This document shows positions 1 to 8,297 of a DNA stretch of 64,000 nt, piece by piece. The DNA is from Pseudomonas cremoris (GTDB lineage: Bacteria; Pseudomonadota; Gammaproteobacteria; Pseudomonadales; Pseudomonadaceae): assembly GCF_014230465.1 (NCBI RefSeq), contig NZ_JAAXCY010000008.1:186001-250000 (forward strand), read 5' to 3'. The notes beneath the pieces are model-generated. The model saw nothing but the letters and a program-made list of their open reading frames with translations. It made no database searches and had not been told where the DNA came from. Position 1 is the first letter of the stretch, and the number at the start of each line of letters is the position of its first letter. The translations under genes were made by a program, and so were the position numbers.

Positions 1-519
1 ACCCAGAATCCCATCGAGCAGGAAGGTACCTACCCGCTGCCGGAAGCGGAACTGGACCGCTTCATGCTCAAGGTGCGCATGGACTATCCCGACGCCCGGC
101 ACGAACTGGATATGGTGCGAGAAGTGACGCGCTCATCCCGAGCCGACATGCTTGACGTACAGCCGTTGCGCACGGTGCTGCAAGCCGAAGACGTGCTGCA
201 ACTGCAACAAATCGCCAGTGAATTGGCGCTGGACGAACAAGTCCTCGATTACGCCGTGCGACTGGCGCGCGCTACCCGCAATTGGCCGGGGCTGGCCATC
301 GGCGCCGGGCCCCGAGCGTCCATCGCGTTGGTTCGCGGCGCCCGCGCTCGTGCACTGTTACGCGGGGGCGAGTTCGTTACGCCGGATGACATCAAGGGCT
401 GCGCGCTCGCGGTACTGCGCCACCGGGTGCGTATAGCGCCAGAGTTGGACATTGATGGGCTGGAGGTCGACCAGGTGCTCCAGCAGTTACTGGATCAGAT
501 TCCAGCTCCGCGGCAATGA
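1..519 (+). CDS. MoxR-family AAA+ ATPase, C-terminal part (5' truncated by window edge)
   Basis: The reading frame is open from base 1, starting TQNPIEQEGTYPLPEAELDRF. This is the conserved stretch after Walker B/sensor 1 in MoxR ATPases, and it is followed by the sensor 2 and lid region (GPRASIALVRGARARAL). About half of a usual 320-residue protein is present. MoxR proteins are cytoplasmic AAA+ chaperones usually encoded beside DUF58 and VWA-domain genes, and they are thought to mature or remodel protein complexes. The DUF58 gene starts 7 nt after the stop, so the two genes form an operon. The specific client is unknown. Confidence 0.93.
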   Translation, partial: TQNPIEQEGTYPLPEAELDRFMLKVRMDYPDARHELDMVREVTRSSRADMLDVQPLRTVLQAEDVLQLQQIASELALDEQVLDYAVRLARATRNWPGLAIGAGPRASIALVRGARARALLRGGEFVTPDDIKGCALAVLRHRVRIAPELDIDGLEVDQVLQQLLDQIPAPRQ

Positions 520-526
520 CCTGCCC

Positions 527-1858
527 ATGAAACCAACCCGCCTGTTGTTGAGCTGGCTAAGTGTGTTGCTGGGCTTGAACATCCTGCTAGGTATTGCTGC
601 AGCATTGCAGTTCAAACTGCCCGACACTCTGCACGCTGTCGCGTGGGGCTTGCTCCTCGCGCTGTTGCTGCTCGCCTTGCTGGATGCCGCACGCTTGCGC
701 CGCCGCCCCTGCGTGCGGGTACAACGAAAAATGCCCGCCAGCCTGGCACTCGGACGCTGGGGCGAAGTGCGCCTTACGCTAGAACATAACTACCTACAAC
801 CGCTGACTGTACGGGTGTTCGATCACGCCCCCGACGGGCTGAACGTAGAGGGCATGCCCCAGTCCATCGAGCTGCGACCCGGAGAACGCAGTGAACTGGG
901 CTATCGTTTGCGGCCTGTGCGACGCGGGCATTTCAGTTTCAGTCGCTGCGAAATCCACCTGCCCAGTCCCTTGGGGCTGTGGTCGGCTCGGCATTTTGTC
1001 GACGTCGACGATTCCACCCGTGTCTATCCAGACTTCGCTCGCCTGTATGGCGCTCAACTGCTGGGCGTGGATAACTGGCTGAGTCAACTCGGGGTGCGAC
1101 AGCGCCAACGACGGGGGCTGGGGTTGGAGTTTCACCAGTTGCGCGAATTTCGCGAGGGCGACAGCCTGCGCCAGATCGACTGGAAAGCCACTGCACGCCA
1201 GCGCACCCCCATCGCCCGCGAATATCAGGATGAGCGCGACCAGCAAATCATCTTCATGCTCGATTGCGGCCGACGCATGCGCAGCCAGGATGATGAGCTT
1301 TCGCACTTTGACCACGCGCTCAACGCCTGCCTGTTGCTTAGCTATGTCGCGTTGCGCCAGGGCGATGCGGTGGGGCTGTGCACCTTTGCTGGCGAACAGC
1401 CGCGCTACCTGGTGCCGGTCAAAGGCAGCAGTCAATTGAACCGCTTGCTCAACGCGGTCTATGACCTGGACACCACTCGCCGAACGGCTGATTACCAGGC
1501 CGCAGCCAACCAGCTGTTAGCCCGGCAGAAACGCCGGGCATTGGTGATCCTGGTTACCAACCTGCGGGATGAAGACGATGAAGCATTGCTGGCGGCGGTC
1601 AATCAGATAAGTCGTCAACATCGTGTGCTGGTAGCCAGTCTACGCGAGGAAGTGCTTGATCAACTGCGTCAGTCCCCCGTGCAAACCTTGCCCGAAGCCT
1701 TGGCCTACAGCGGCACCGTCGATTACCTCAACACACGCGATGAACTGTACGACCGTTTAAGCGCCAACGGCCTGTCGATACTGGACACGCGGCCATCCGA
1801 ACTCGGCGCAGCCCTTGTCACGCGCTACTTGGGTTGGAAAAAAGCCGGGGTATTTTGA
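527..1858 (+). CDS. DUF58 domain-containing membrane protein
   Basis: This 443-residue protein has two N-terminal hydrophobic segments (about residues 8-28 and 33-52). A beta-rich region follows, then the DUF58 core with the signature GLGLEFHQLREFREGD..RQIDWKATAR near residues 200-235 and a VWA-like fold with an IIFMLDCG strand. I chose the ATG at 527 because it immediately follows the moxR stop and begins a hydrophobic N terminus. The longer frame from 452 would overlap moxR. DUF58 proteins are usual partners of MoxR ATPases; the pair probably acts in assembly or stress protection of envelope or metal-dependent complexes, but the substrate is unknown. Confidence 0.88.
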   Translation: MKPTRLLLSWLSVLLGLNILLGIAAALQFKLPDTLHAVAWGLLLALLLLALLDAARLRRRPCVRVQRKMPASLALGRWGEVRLTLEHNYLQPLTVRVFDHAPDGLNVEGMPQSIELRPGERSELGYRLRPVRRGHFSFSRCEIHLPSPLGLWSARHFVDVDDSTRVYPDFARLYGAQLLGVDNWLSQLGVRQRQRRGLGLEFHQLREFREGDSLRQIDWKATARQRTPIAREYQDERDQQIIFMLDCGRRMRSQDDELSHFDHALNACLLLSYVALRQGDAVGLCTFAGEQPRYLVPVKGSSQLNRLLNAVYDLDTTRRTADYQAAANQLLARQKRRALVILVTNLRDEDDEALLAAVNQISRQHRVLVASLREEVLDQLRQSPVQTLPEALAYSGTVDYLNTRDELYDRLSANGLSILDTRPSELGAALVTRYLGWKKAGVF

Positions 1859-1921
1859 GAAGGGGGTGCACGACCACGGCTGGAGTGATAACACCCGAGC
1901 CGGGTCGACGACGCGCTGTAG

Positions 1922-2347
1922 CTAGACTGAAGCCTGCAGGGGGTCAAAACTGAAGTAATGCAACAATACGTTGATCAGTTGCCCGTACTCCTCGGGCGCC
2001 TGAAGCACGCTGAACCCGGAATCATAATGCTGCGGGTTGATATCTTCATGACTCCACAGACAGGTCGCCGTGAGGTCAATTGCATGGAACGAGCCGTCAG
2101 CCGCCGGGATCTTCAAGCGTAGCTCAAAGTCCACGTCGACCATCATGGGCAACTGGCTGATTAACATAAGCCCGCCTTCCGAGACGTTGCCCAAAAAGCC
2201 GATAGGCTTGTCAGTGAGACGATTAAACACTTGCAGGAAGTAAGGAAGCTGATGCCGCTCGATCCGTCGGTCGGTAAACATGGTGAGATCGCCATCCAGT
2301 GGCCATGACTCTGGCCGTGCCAGTGATTCGGAACAGGCAAAAAACAC
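1922..2347 (-). CDS. PilZ domain protein (putative c-di-GMP binding)
   Basis: This is a single-domain protein of up to 141 residues. It contains RRIERHQLPYFLQVF followed by GNVSEGGLMLIS, matching the RxxxR and (D/N)xSxxG motifs of PilZ domains that bind cyclic di-GMP. Asn replaces the usual Asp in the second motif, as in several functional PilZ proteins. Two starts are possible. The GTG at 2347 has a GGGAGAG ribosome site 5 nt upstream. The ATG at 2281 (MFTDRRIERHQ) gives a typical minimal PilZ protein of 119 residues but has a poor ribosome site. In PAO1 a PilZ-like gene sits in the same place beside the MoxR/DUF58 pair. Confidence 0.8.
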   Translation of the reverse strand: MFFACSESLARPESWPLDGDLTMFTDRRIERHQLPYFLQVFNRLTDKPIGFLGNVSEGGLMLISQLPMMVDVDFELRLKIPAADGSFHAIDLTATCLWSHEDINPQHYDSGFSVLQAPEEYGQLINVLLHYFSFDPLQASV

Positions 2348-2507
2348 CCGCTCTCCCTGGATCTCGGTGTGACAACAGACGATGCTTTGTCACTAGACAG
2401 CTGCCGAATCCGGGCCCCGCATTCGTTCGAATAGAAACTTGTACAAACGAACATTCAAAGAATAGCCCAAGACTGACAGCGGGCCAGTTATGAAATGACG
2501 AATATCA

Positions 2508-2882
2508 TCACAAAGACGCTGGACGCGGTTGAGCGACGCTCGCACCGGGGTAATGCCCCAGTTGTTGCAGGGTGTCGAGCCGCGCTCGGGCGCGGTAGGC
2601 GTATTCGCTCGACGGATACTGGTTAATGATGAACTGGTAGGTTTGCACGGCGTCAACGAACAGTTTCTGCCGTTCAAGGCATTGGCCACGCAACATCGAG
2701 ACCTCCGGCTGCACATAACGTCGGGTGCGACTTTCACGGTCGACCTGGGACAATTCCAGGGTGACACGCTCGCAATCACCGACCTTGTAGGCGCGGTAGG
2801 CGTTGTTCAAATGGTGGTCCATCGACCAGCGGGTGCAGCCGACAACACTGACGGCCAGGGCAGCAACGAGCAAAATTCGCAT
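2508..2882 (-). CDS. Small TPR-like lipoprotein
   Basis: The product is a 124-residue protein beginning MRILLVAALAVSVVGCTRW, a lipoprotein signal with lipobox VVGC and Cys at residue 16. The mature part is helical with TPR-like spacing (AYRAYKVGDCERVTLELSQV and FVDAVQTYQFIINQYPSSEYAYRARARLD). It is probably a periplasm-facing scaffold anchored in the outer membrane. The ATG at 2882 is preferred over the upstream in-frame ATG at 2924 because it has GGAG 8 nt upstream and starts the signal peptide. No enzymatic function is evident. Confidence 0.8.
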   Translation of the reverse strand: MRILLVAALAVSVVGCTRWSMDHHLNNAYRAYKVGDCERVTLELSQVDRESRTRRYVQPEVSMLRGQCLERQKLFVDAVQTYQFIINQYPSSEYAYRARARLDTLQQLGHYPGASVAQPRPASL

Positions 2883-3055
2883 GAGGGTTCTCCTGTCTTG
2901 TGCAGTGTATCGACCCCTCGTCAAAAATCTTCAAGGTTGTTCGTATTCAGCCGCAACGAAAACAAGTCAATCGTCGATAAGTAGTGCAAAGGAACAATGA
3001 CTACAACGAAAGAGCATAGTAGCCTTCCTCAGCGCTTGAACTCAGGAGTCTGTGC

Positions 3056-4507
3056 ATGTCCGTCCGTCGCACCAAAATCGTCGCCACCCTTGGCCCGGCC
3101 AGCAACTCGCCGGAAGTCCTCGAACAGCTGATTCTGGCTGGTTTGGACGTCGCCCGTCTGAACTTCTCCCACGGCACCCCGGACGAGCACAAGGCTCGTG
3201 CCAAGCTGGTACGTGACCTGGCCGCCAAGCACGGCCGCTTCGTCGCTCTGCTGGGTGACCTGCAAGGCCCGAAAATCCGTATTGCCAAATTCACCAACAA
3301 GCGTATCGAGCTGAAGATCGGTGACAAGTTCACCTTCTCTACCAGCCATCCGCTGACCGAAGGCAACCAGCAAGTCGTGGGTATCGACTACCCGGACCTG
3401 GTCAAGGACTGCGGTGTCGGTGACGAGCTGCTGCTGGACGACGGTCGCGTGGTCATGCGCGTCGATACCGCGACCCCGACTGAACTGAACTGCACCGTGA
3501 TCATCGGCGGCCCGCTGTCGGACCACAAAGGCATCAACCGTCGTGGTGGTGGCCTCACGGCGCCGGCCCTGACCGAAAAAGACAAGGCCGACATCAAGCT
3601 CGCCGCCGAAATGGAAGTGGACTACCTCGCCGTGTCCTTCCCGCGCGACGCTGCCGACATGGAATACGCCCGTAAACTGCGCGACGAAGCCGGCGGCACC
3701 GCCTGGCTGGTGGCGAAGATCGAACGCGCCGAAGCCGTAGCCGATGACGAAACCCTGGACGGCCTGATCAACGCCTCCGACGCCGTGATGGTTGCCCGTG
3801 GCGACCTGGGCGTGGAGATCGGTGACGCCGAACTGATCGGCATCCAGAAAAAGATCATCCTGCACGCACGCCGCCACAACAAGGCCGTGATCGTGGCGAC
3901 CCAGATGATGGAGTCGATGATCCAGAACCCGATGCCGACCCGTGCCGAAGTGTCCGACGTGGCCAACGCCGTGCTCGACTACACCGACGCCGTGATGCTC
4001 TCGGCTGAAAGTGCTGCCGGCCCTTACCCGCTGGAAGCGGTGCAAGCCATGGCGCGCATCTGCGTTGGCGCTGAAAAGCACCCGACCAGCAAGACCTCCA
4101 GCCACCGTATCGGCAAAGTGTTCGAAAGCTGCGACCAGAGCATCGCCCTGGCTGCCATGTACACCGCCAACCACTTCCCAGGTGTCAAAGCGATCATTGC
4201 CTTGACCGAAAGTGGCTACACCCCGTTGATCATGTCGCGTATCCGTTCTTCGGTGCCGATCTACGCGTTCACCCCACACCGCGAAGCTCAAGCCCGCGTG
4301 GCGATGTTCCGTGGCGTGTACACCATCCCGTTCGACCCGGCTTCGCTGGCACCGAACGAAGTCAGCCAGAAGGCGATTGACGAGTTGGTCAAACGCGGCG
4401 TCGTAGAAAAAGGCGACTGGGTCATCCTGACCAAGGGCGACAGCTACCACACTACCGGTGGCACCAATGGCATGAAGATCCTGCACGTGGGCGACCCGCA
4501 GGTCTAA
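3056..4507 (+). CDS. pykA: Pyruvate kinase
   Basis: This 483-residue protein converts phosphoenolpyruvate plus ADP to pyruvate plus ATP, the last step of the lower glycolytic/Entner-Doudoroff route. Visible signatures are RRTKIVATLGPASNSPE at the N terminus, LNFSHG, GDLQGPKIRI, the catalytic region VAKIERAEAV, MVARGDLGVEI, and ATQMMESM followed by PTRAEVSDVANAVLD. Length and order are standard for a type II pyruvate kinase. An intrinsic terminator follows. It is apparently a single-gene transcript, flanked by oppositely oriented genes. Confidence 0.97.
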   Translation: MSVRRTKIVATLGPASNSPEVLEQLILAGLDVARLNFSHGTPDEHKARAKLVRDLAAKHGRFVALLGDLQGPKIRIAKFTNKRIELKIGDKFTFSTSHPLTEGNQQVVGIDYPDLVKDCGVGDELLLDDGRVVMRVDTATPTELNCTVIIGGPLSDHKGINRRGGGLTAPALTEKDKADIKLAAEMEVDYLAVSFPRDAADMEYARKLRDEAGGTAWLVAKIERAEAVADDETLDGLINASDAVMVARGDLGVEIGDAELIGIQKKIILHARRHNKAVIVATQMMESMIQNPMPTRAEVSDVANAVLDYTDAVMLSAESAAGPYPLEAVQAMARICVGAEKHPTSKTSSHRIGKVFESCDQSIALAAMYTANHFPGVKAIIALTESGYTPLIMSRIRSSVPIYAFTPHREAQARVAMFRGVYTIPFDPASLAPNEVSQKAIDELVKRGVVEKGDWVILTKGDSYHTTGGTNGMKILHVGDPQV

Positions 4508-4524
4508 TTGACCGGTAAATGAGG

Positions 4525-4552
4525 AAGCCCCGACTGGTTCGGGGCTTTTTTA
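4525..4552 (+). terminator. Rho-independent terminator after pykA
   Basis: An 8-bp perfect stem (AGCCCCGA / TCGGGGCT, 4526-4533 with 4539-4546) with a 5-nt loop is followed by six Ts, 18 nt after the pykA stop. Confidence 0.9.
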
Positions 4553-4586
4553 TGCCTATGGGTTTTGTGTTGCCAGGGAGGGCCTC

Positions 4587-4653
4587 ATCGCGGGTAAGCC
4601 CGGCGCTCACAGATGAGCGCATTCCAATGTGGGGGCTGGCTTGCCTGCGATAG
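4587..4653. repeat. Degenerate REP-like inverted pair
   Basis: A left arm (4587-4611, ATCGCGGGTAAGCCCGGCGC...) and a right arm (4628-4653, TGTGGGGGCTGGCTTGCCTG...) are imperfect inverted copies of a P. fluorescens REP element, arranged tail to tail between convergent genes. They differ from the dominant GTGGGAGCGGGCTTGCTCGC type seen elsewhere in the window. Confidence 0.6.
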
Positions 4654-4675
4654 CGCCAGACCAGCCAATGCAAAC

Positions 4676-5425
4676 TCATCGACGGGTGACAAAAGCTGAC
4701 AAGGCCGCAACCGCCTCCGGCGACTTCAACCGCTGCGTAAACAGCGCCCCTTCCTCCTCGATCACCTGGCGCAACTGCTCGCGGTCCACGCTCTTCATCA
4801 ACTGCTTGGTCACCTGCACCGCCCCGGTGGCCAGGGTTTCAAAACGCCCAGCCACTTCCCGCGCCTTGGCCAGCGCTGCGTCACCGCTGCCCAACGCCTC
4901 GGTGGCAATGCCCCAAGCCGCTGCCTGCTCGCCCGTAAAGCCCTCACCCAACAGCAACAGTTCGGCCGCCTTCGCATGCCCCAACAGGCGCGGCAAGATC
5001 AAGCTTGAACCAAACTCAGGGCACAGCCCCAGGTTGACGAACGGCATACGCAAACGTGCATCGCGGCTGATGTAAACCAAGTCGCAATGCAGCAACAGCG
5101 TCGTACCGATACCCACCGCCGCACCGGCCACGGCGGCGATCACCGGCTTTCGGCAGTTGAGCAGGCTTTTCATAAAGTGAAACGGTGGGCTGTCGAGGTC
5201 GGCGGGCGGTTGTTCTAGAAAGTCGCCAATGTCGTTGCCGGCGGTGAAGCATTCGCTGCTGCCCTGGATCAGCACCGCGCTGATATCCGGGCTCGCATCC
5301 GCTTGCTCCAGCGCCTCGGCCAAGGACGTGTACATGGCACGGGTCAGGGCGTTTTTCTTGTCGGGGCGGTTGAGCTGCAAGGTCAGCAGCCCGCCTTCGC
5401 GGTGCTGCAAAATGGCGTCGGTCAT
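4676..5425 (-). CDS. Enoyl-CoA hydratase/isomerase family protein
   Basis: This 249-residue crotonase-fold protein carries LNRPDKKNALTRAMY near the N terminus, the oxyanion-hole segment SSECFTAGNDIGDF (residues 56-69) and AAVAGAAVGIGTTLLLHCDLVY for CoA binding. It probably hydrates or isomerises an enoyl-CoA. The family is too broad to name the substrate. The following gene on the same strand (ferredoxin reductase) lies 30 nt upstream, so the two form an operon. PAO1 has the same pair beside pyruvate kinase. Confidence 0.85.
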   Translation of the reverse strand: MTDAILQHREGGLLTLQLNRPDKKNALTRAMYTSLAEALEQADASPDISAVLIQGSSECFTAGNDIGDFLEQPPADLDSPPFHFMKSLLNCRKPVIAAVAGAAVGIGTTLLLHCDLVYISRDARLRMPFVNLGLCPEFGSSLILPRLLGHAKAAELLLLGEGFTGEQAAAWGIATEALGSGDAALAKAREVAGRFETLATGAVQVTKQLMKSVDREQLRQVIEEEGALFTQRLKSPEAVAALSAFVTRR

Positions 5426-5455
5426 GGCGAATCTCGCGACTATAGAGTTCAGCGC

Positions 5456-6388
5456 TCAACCACGGGGCAGGAACACATCGGCCAGCAGTTGATTGCGCGG
5501 CAGTCCCGCCAGGAACAAGCGCTTGGAGAACGCTTCGACATGGGCGGGGTGCCCGCAGAGTAAGGCCAGAGTTTGCCGCGAAACAAGCCGCAGTTGCGCC
5601 AATGCCTGGGCCGACTCGGCCGCAGTCCACAGCTGCACCTGCACGTTTGGATGCTGCGCGGCCAGTTGTGCCAAGGGCTCGGCCAGGTAGTGCCCTTGCG
5701 CATCATGGGCCAGGTGAATCACGCGGATAGGGCCTTGGTGATCCTGGCGCAGTGCTTCACGCAACACACCCCATAACGGCCCTAGGCCGGTACCGGAAGC
5801 CAGCAACCACAGCGGCCGGTTTTGCCAGTCCGCATCGTATTGCAACGCACCGCCGCGCAGCTCGCCCAGGCGTAAAGGGTCGCCGACCTGCAACTGCCGG
5901 GCACGATCACTGAACTCGCCCGGCAGCCGGCAATCGAGGTGAAACTCCAGGAACGGGTCTTCCTGGGGCAAGCTCGCCAATGAGTAAGGACGTGCTACCT
6001 GCCCTGCCCACACCACCAAATGCTGGCCCGCTCGATACCGCAGGCCCCGCTCAGTTTGCAGGCGCAAGCGCAACACATTCGGGTTCAGCCAATCGGCACC
6101 TACCACTTGAGCGGCCAAACCGTCACGCGCCGGGTCAAACGTCTCGACCCGCACATCCCCACTCACGTGGCACTGGCACGCCAGCCGCCAGCCGTCCTGG
6201 CGCTGCGCCGGGCTCAGGGCATCGGGCTGCTTGTCCTCGACTTCGCCGTGGCAACGTACCAGGCAGGCATGACAACTACCGGCACGGCAACTGAAGGGCA
6301 CGGCCACACCCGCCTGGTTCAGCGTATCCAGCAGATTGCTGCCGGTTGTGACCGACCAGTGGCGTTCGCCGACGTGCAGTTCAGGCAT
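5456..6388 (-). CDS. 2Fe-2S ferredoxin / FAD-NAD(P)H oxidoreductase fusion
   Basis: The product has 310 residues. The N-terminal plant-type ferredoxin domain (1-90) has the cluster ligands in FSCRAGSCHACLVRC plus a later Cys in RLACQC. An FAD-binding domain follows (RPYSLAS near 130), then an NAD(P)H-binding domain (LLASGTGLGPLWGVLREAL, and LLCGHP near the C terminus). This is the layout of electron-transfer components of oxygenases. No oxygenase is adjacent, so the electron acceptor is unknown. The ATG at 6388 (MPELHVGE) was preferred to 6418 because it directly begins the ferredoxin fold. It is co-transcribed with the downstream enoyl-CoA hydratase gene. Confidence 0.86.
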   Translation of the reverse strand: MPELHVGERHWSVTTGSNLLDTLNQAGVAVPFSCRAGSCHACLVRCHGEVEDKQPDALSPAQRQDGWRLACQCHVSGDVRVETFDPARDGLAAQVVGADWLNPNVLRLRLQTERGLRYRAGQHLVVWAGQVARPYSLASLPQEDPFLEFHLDCRLPGEFSDRARQLQVGDPLRLGELRGGALQYDADWQNRPLWLLASGTGLGPLWGVLREALRQDHQGPIRVIHLAHDAQGHYLAEPLAQLAAQHPNVQVQLWTAAESAQALAQLRLVSRQTLALLCGHPAHVEAFSKRLFLAGLPRNQLLADVFLPRG

Positions 6389-6605
6389 ATAAAGGTCTCG
6401 ATGACAGGGGATGCGCACAGGGAATCATGCCTGCGACAGTTTGACCATAGTCGGGTGTATCGGCCACCGTACCGGGTTATACTGCCGCGCCTTTTTAGCG
6501 TCGCGCCTGCACCATTTTGGCGTGCCTTGGAAAGGTGGCTTCAGCCGACCGATGCAACACTGACGCCACCTTTATTGAATGTTCCCTTATAGAGGAGCGC
6601 GACTC

Positions 6606-8129
6606 ATGACCGTGATCAAGCAAGACGACCTGATTCAGAGCGTTGCCGACGCCCTGCAATTCATTTCCTACTACCACCCCGTTGATTTCATCCAGGCCAT
6701 GCACGAAGCCTACCTGCGCGAAGAATCGCCAGCAGCCCGTGACTCCATCGCCCAGATCCTGATCAACTCGCGCATGTGCGCCACCGGCCATCGCCCGATC
6801 TGCCAGGACACCGGTATCGTTACCGTGTTCGTGCGCGTGGGCATGGACGTGCGTTGGGATGGCGCCACCATGGGCCTGGACGACATGATCAACGAAGGCG
6901 TGCGTCGCGCCTACAACCTGCCGGAAAACGTCCTGCGTGCATCGATCCTCGCCGACCCGGCAGGCGCGCGCAAAAACACCAAGGACAACACCCCAGCGGT
7001 CATCCACTACTCCATCGTCCCGGGTAACACCGTGGAAGTGGACGTGGCGGCCAAGGGCGGCGGCTCCGAGAACAAGTCGAAAATGGCCATGCTCAACCCG
7101 TCCGACTCGATCGTTGACTGGGTTCTGAAGACCGTTCCGACCATGGGCGCCGGCTGGTGCCCACCGGGCATGCTGGGCATTGGCATCGGCGGCACCGCCG
7201 AGAAAGCTGCGGTGATGGCCAAGGAAGTGTTGATGGAGTCCATCGACATCCACGAGCTGAAAAAGCGCGGCCCGCAGAACCGTATCGAAGAGATGCGCCT
7301 GGAGCTGTTCGAGAAGGTCAACCAACTGGGCATCGGCGCCCAGGGCCTGGGTGGCCTGACCACCGTGCTCGACGTGAAGATCATGGACTACCCGACCCAC
7401 GCCGCCTCGCTGCCGGTGTGCATGATCCCCAACTGCGCCGCCACGCGCCACGCGCACTTCGTGCTCGACGGCTCGGGCCCTGCGTCGCTGGAAGCGCCAC
7501 CGTTGGACGCCTACCCGGAAATCGTCTGGGAAGCCGGCCCATCGGCTCGCCGTGTCAACCTCGACACCCTGACCCCGGAAGAAGTGCAGAGCTGGCAGCC
7601 GGGCGAAACCGTATTGCTCAACGGCAAGATGCTCACCGGCCGCGACGCCGCGCACAAGCGCATGGTCGAAATGCTGAACAAGGGTGAAACCCTGCCGGTC
7701 GACCTCAAGGGTCGCTTCATCTACTACGTCGGCCCGGTTGATCCGGTGCGCGAAGAAGTGGTTGGCCCGGCGGGCCCGACCACCGCGACGCGGATGGACA
7801 AGTTCACCCGTCAGATCCTCGAACAAACCGGCCTGCTGGGCATGATCGGCAAATCCGAGCGCGGCCCAACCGCCATCGAAGCGATCAAGGACCACAAAGC
7901 CGTGTACCTGATGGCTGTCGGCGGCGCGGCTTACCTAGTGGCGCAAGCCATCAAGAAGTCCCGCGTTGTCGCGTTCGCCGAGCTGGGCATGGAAGCGATC
8001 TACGAGTTCGACGTGAAAGACATGCCGGTCACCGTTGCGGTGGACAGCAAGGGCGAATCCGTCCACATCACCGGTCCTGCCATCTGGCAGAAAAAGATCA
8101 GTGAAAGCCTGGCGGTAGAAGTGCAGTAA
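6606..8129 (+). CDS. fumA: Class I (iron-sulfur) fumarate hydratase
   Basis: This 507-residue class I fumarase interconverts fumarate and malate in the TCA cycle using an oxygen-sensitive 4Fe-4S cluster. The alpha region has RPICQDTGIVTVF, with a cluster Cys in CQDTG. Further candidate ligands are in MIPNCAATRHAHF and the VGPVDP/GPTTATRMD region, which marks the start of the beta (swivelling) domain near residue 370. The start at 6606 has GAGGAG 9 nt upstream and gives the canonical MTVIKQDD N terminus. In PAO1 the homologous gene is PA4333. A strong terminator follows. Confidence 0.94.
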   Translation: MTVIKQDDLIQSVADALQFISYYHPVDFIQAMHEAYLREESPAARDSIAQILINSRMCATGHRPICQDTGIVTVFVRVGMDVRWDGATMGLDDMINEGVRRAYNLPENVLRASILADPAGARKNTKDNTPAVIHYSIVPGNTVEVDVAAKGGGSENKSKMAMLNPSDSIVDWVLKTVPTMGAGWCPPGMLGIGIGGTAEKAAVMAKEVLMESIDIHELKKRGPQNRIEEMRLELFEKVNQLGIGAQGLGGLTTVLDVKIMDYPTHAASLPVCMIPNCAATRHAHFVLDGSGPASLEAPPLDAYPEIVWEAGPSARRVNLDTLTPEEVQSWQPGETVLLNGKMLTGRDAAHKRMVEMLNKGETLPVDLKGRFIYYVGPVDPVREEVVGPAGPTTATRMDKFTRQILEQTGLLGMIGKSERGPTAIEAIKDHKAVYLMAVGGAAYLVAQAIKKSRVVAFAELGMEAIYEFDVKDMPVTVAVDSKGESVHITGPAIWQKKISESLAVEVQ

Positions 8130-8148
8130 GCATTTTCCCGCTTGGATG

Positions 8149-8186
8149 AAGGCGACTGCGGCTCCACGGCCCAGTCGCCTTTTTTA
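8149..8186 (+). terminator. Rho-independent terminator after fumarase
   Basis: The 10-bp stem AAGGCGACTG / CAGTCGCCTT (8149-8158 with 8172-8181) is followed by a T-run, 20 nt after the fumarase stop. Confidence 0.9.
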
Positions 8187-8297
8187 TGGCTGGCACTTTT
8201 GTTAAGCCGAGCCCGCTCCCACAAATACCCACCCGTCACAAGAGTCAGGGTGCTCATGGTATGGTGCACTCCCCTCACTGCGCCTGTTCATCACCGT

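Noticed and set aside
3029..4486. 485-residue open frame antisense to pyruvate kinase
   Set aside because: It lies wholly inside pykA on the other strand, is His/Asp/Val-rich in the way produced by reversed GC-rich codons, and lacks any motif. The same holds for long antisense frames over fumarase (6495-7895), the heme receptor (25193-27610), groEL (42007-43548) and proS (48765-50522).
8209..8222. Single REP-like half site AGCCCGCTCCCAC after fumarase
   Set aside because: Only one partial arm is visible with no inverse partner nearby; too short to annotate as an element.
8142..8297. N-terminal extension of the sensor kinase gene
   Set aside because: The added residues overlap the fumarase terminator and have no similarity; the ATG at 8298 begins directly before TM1.
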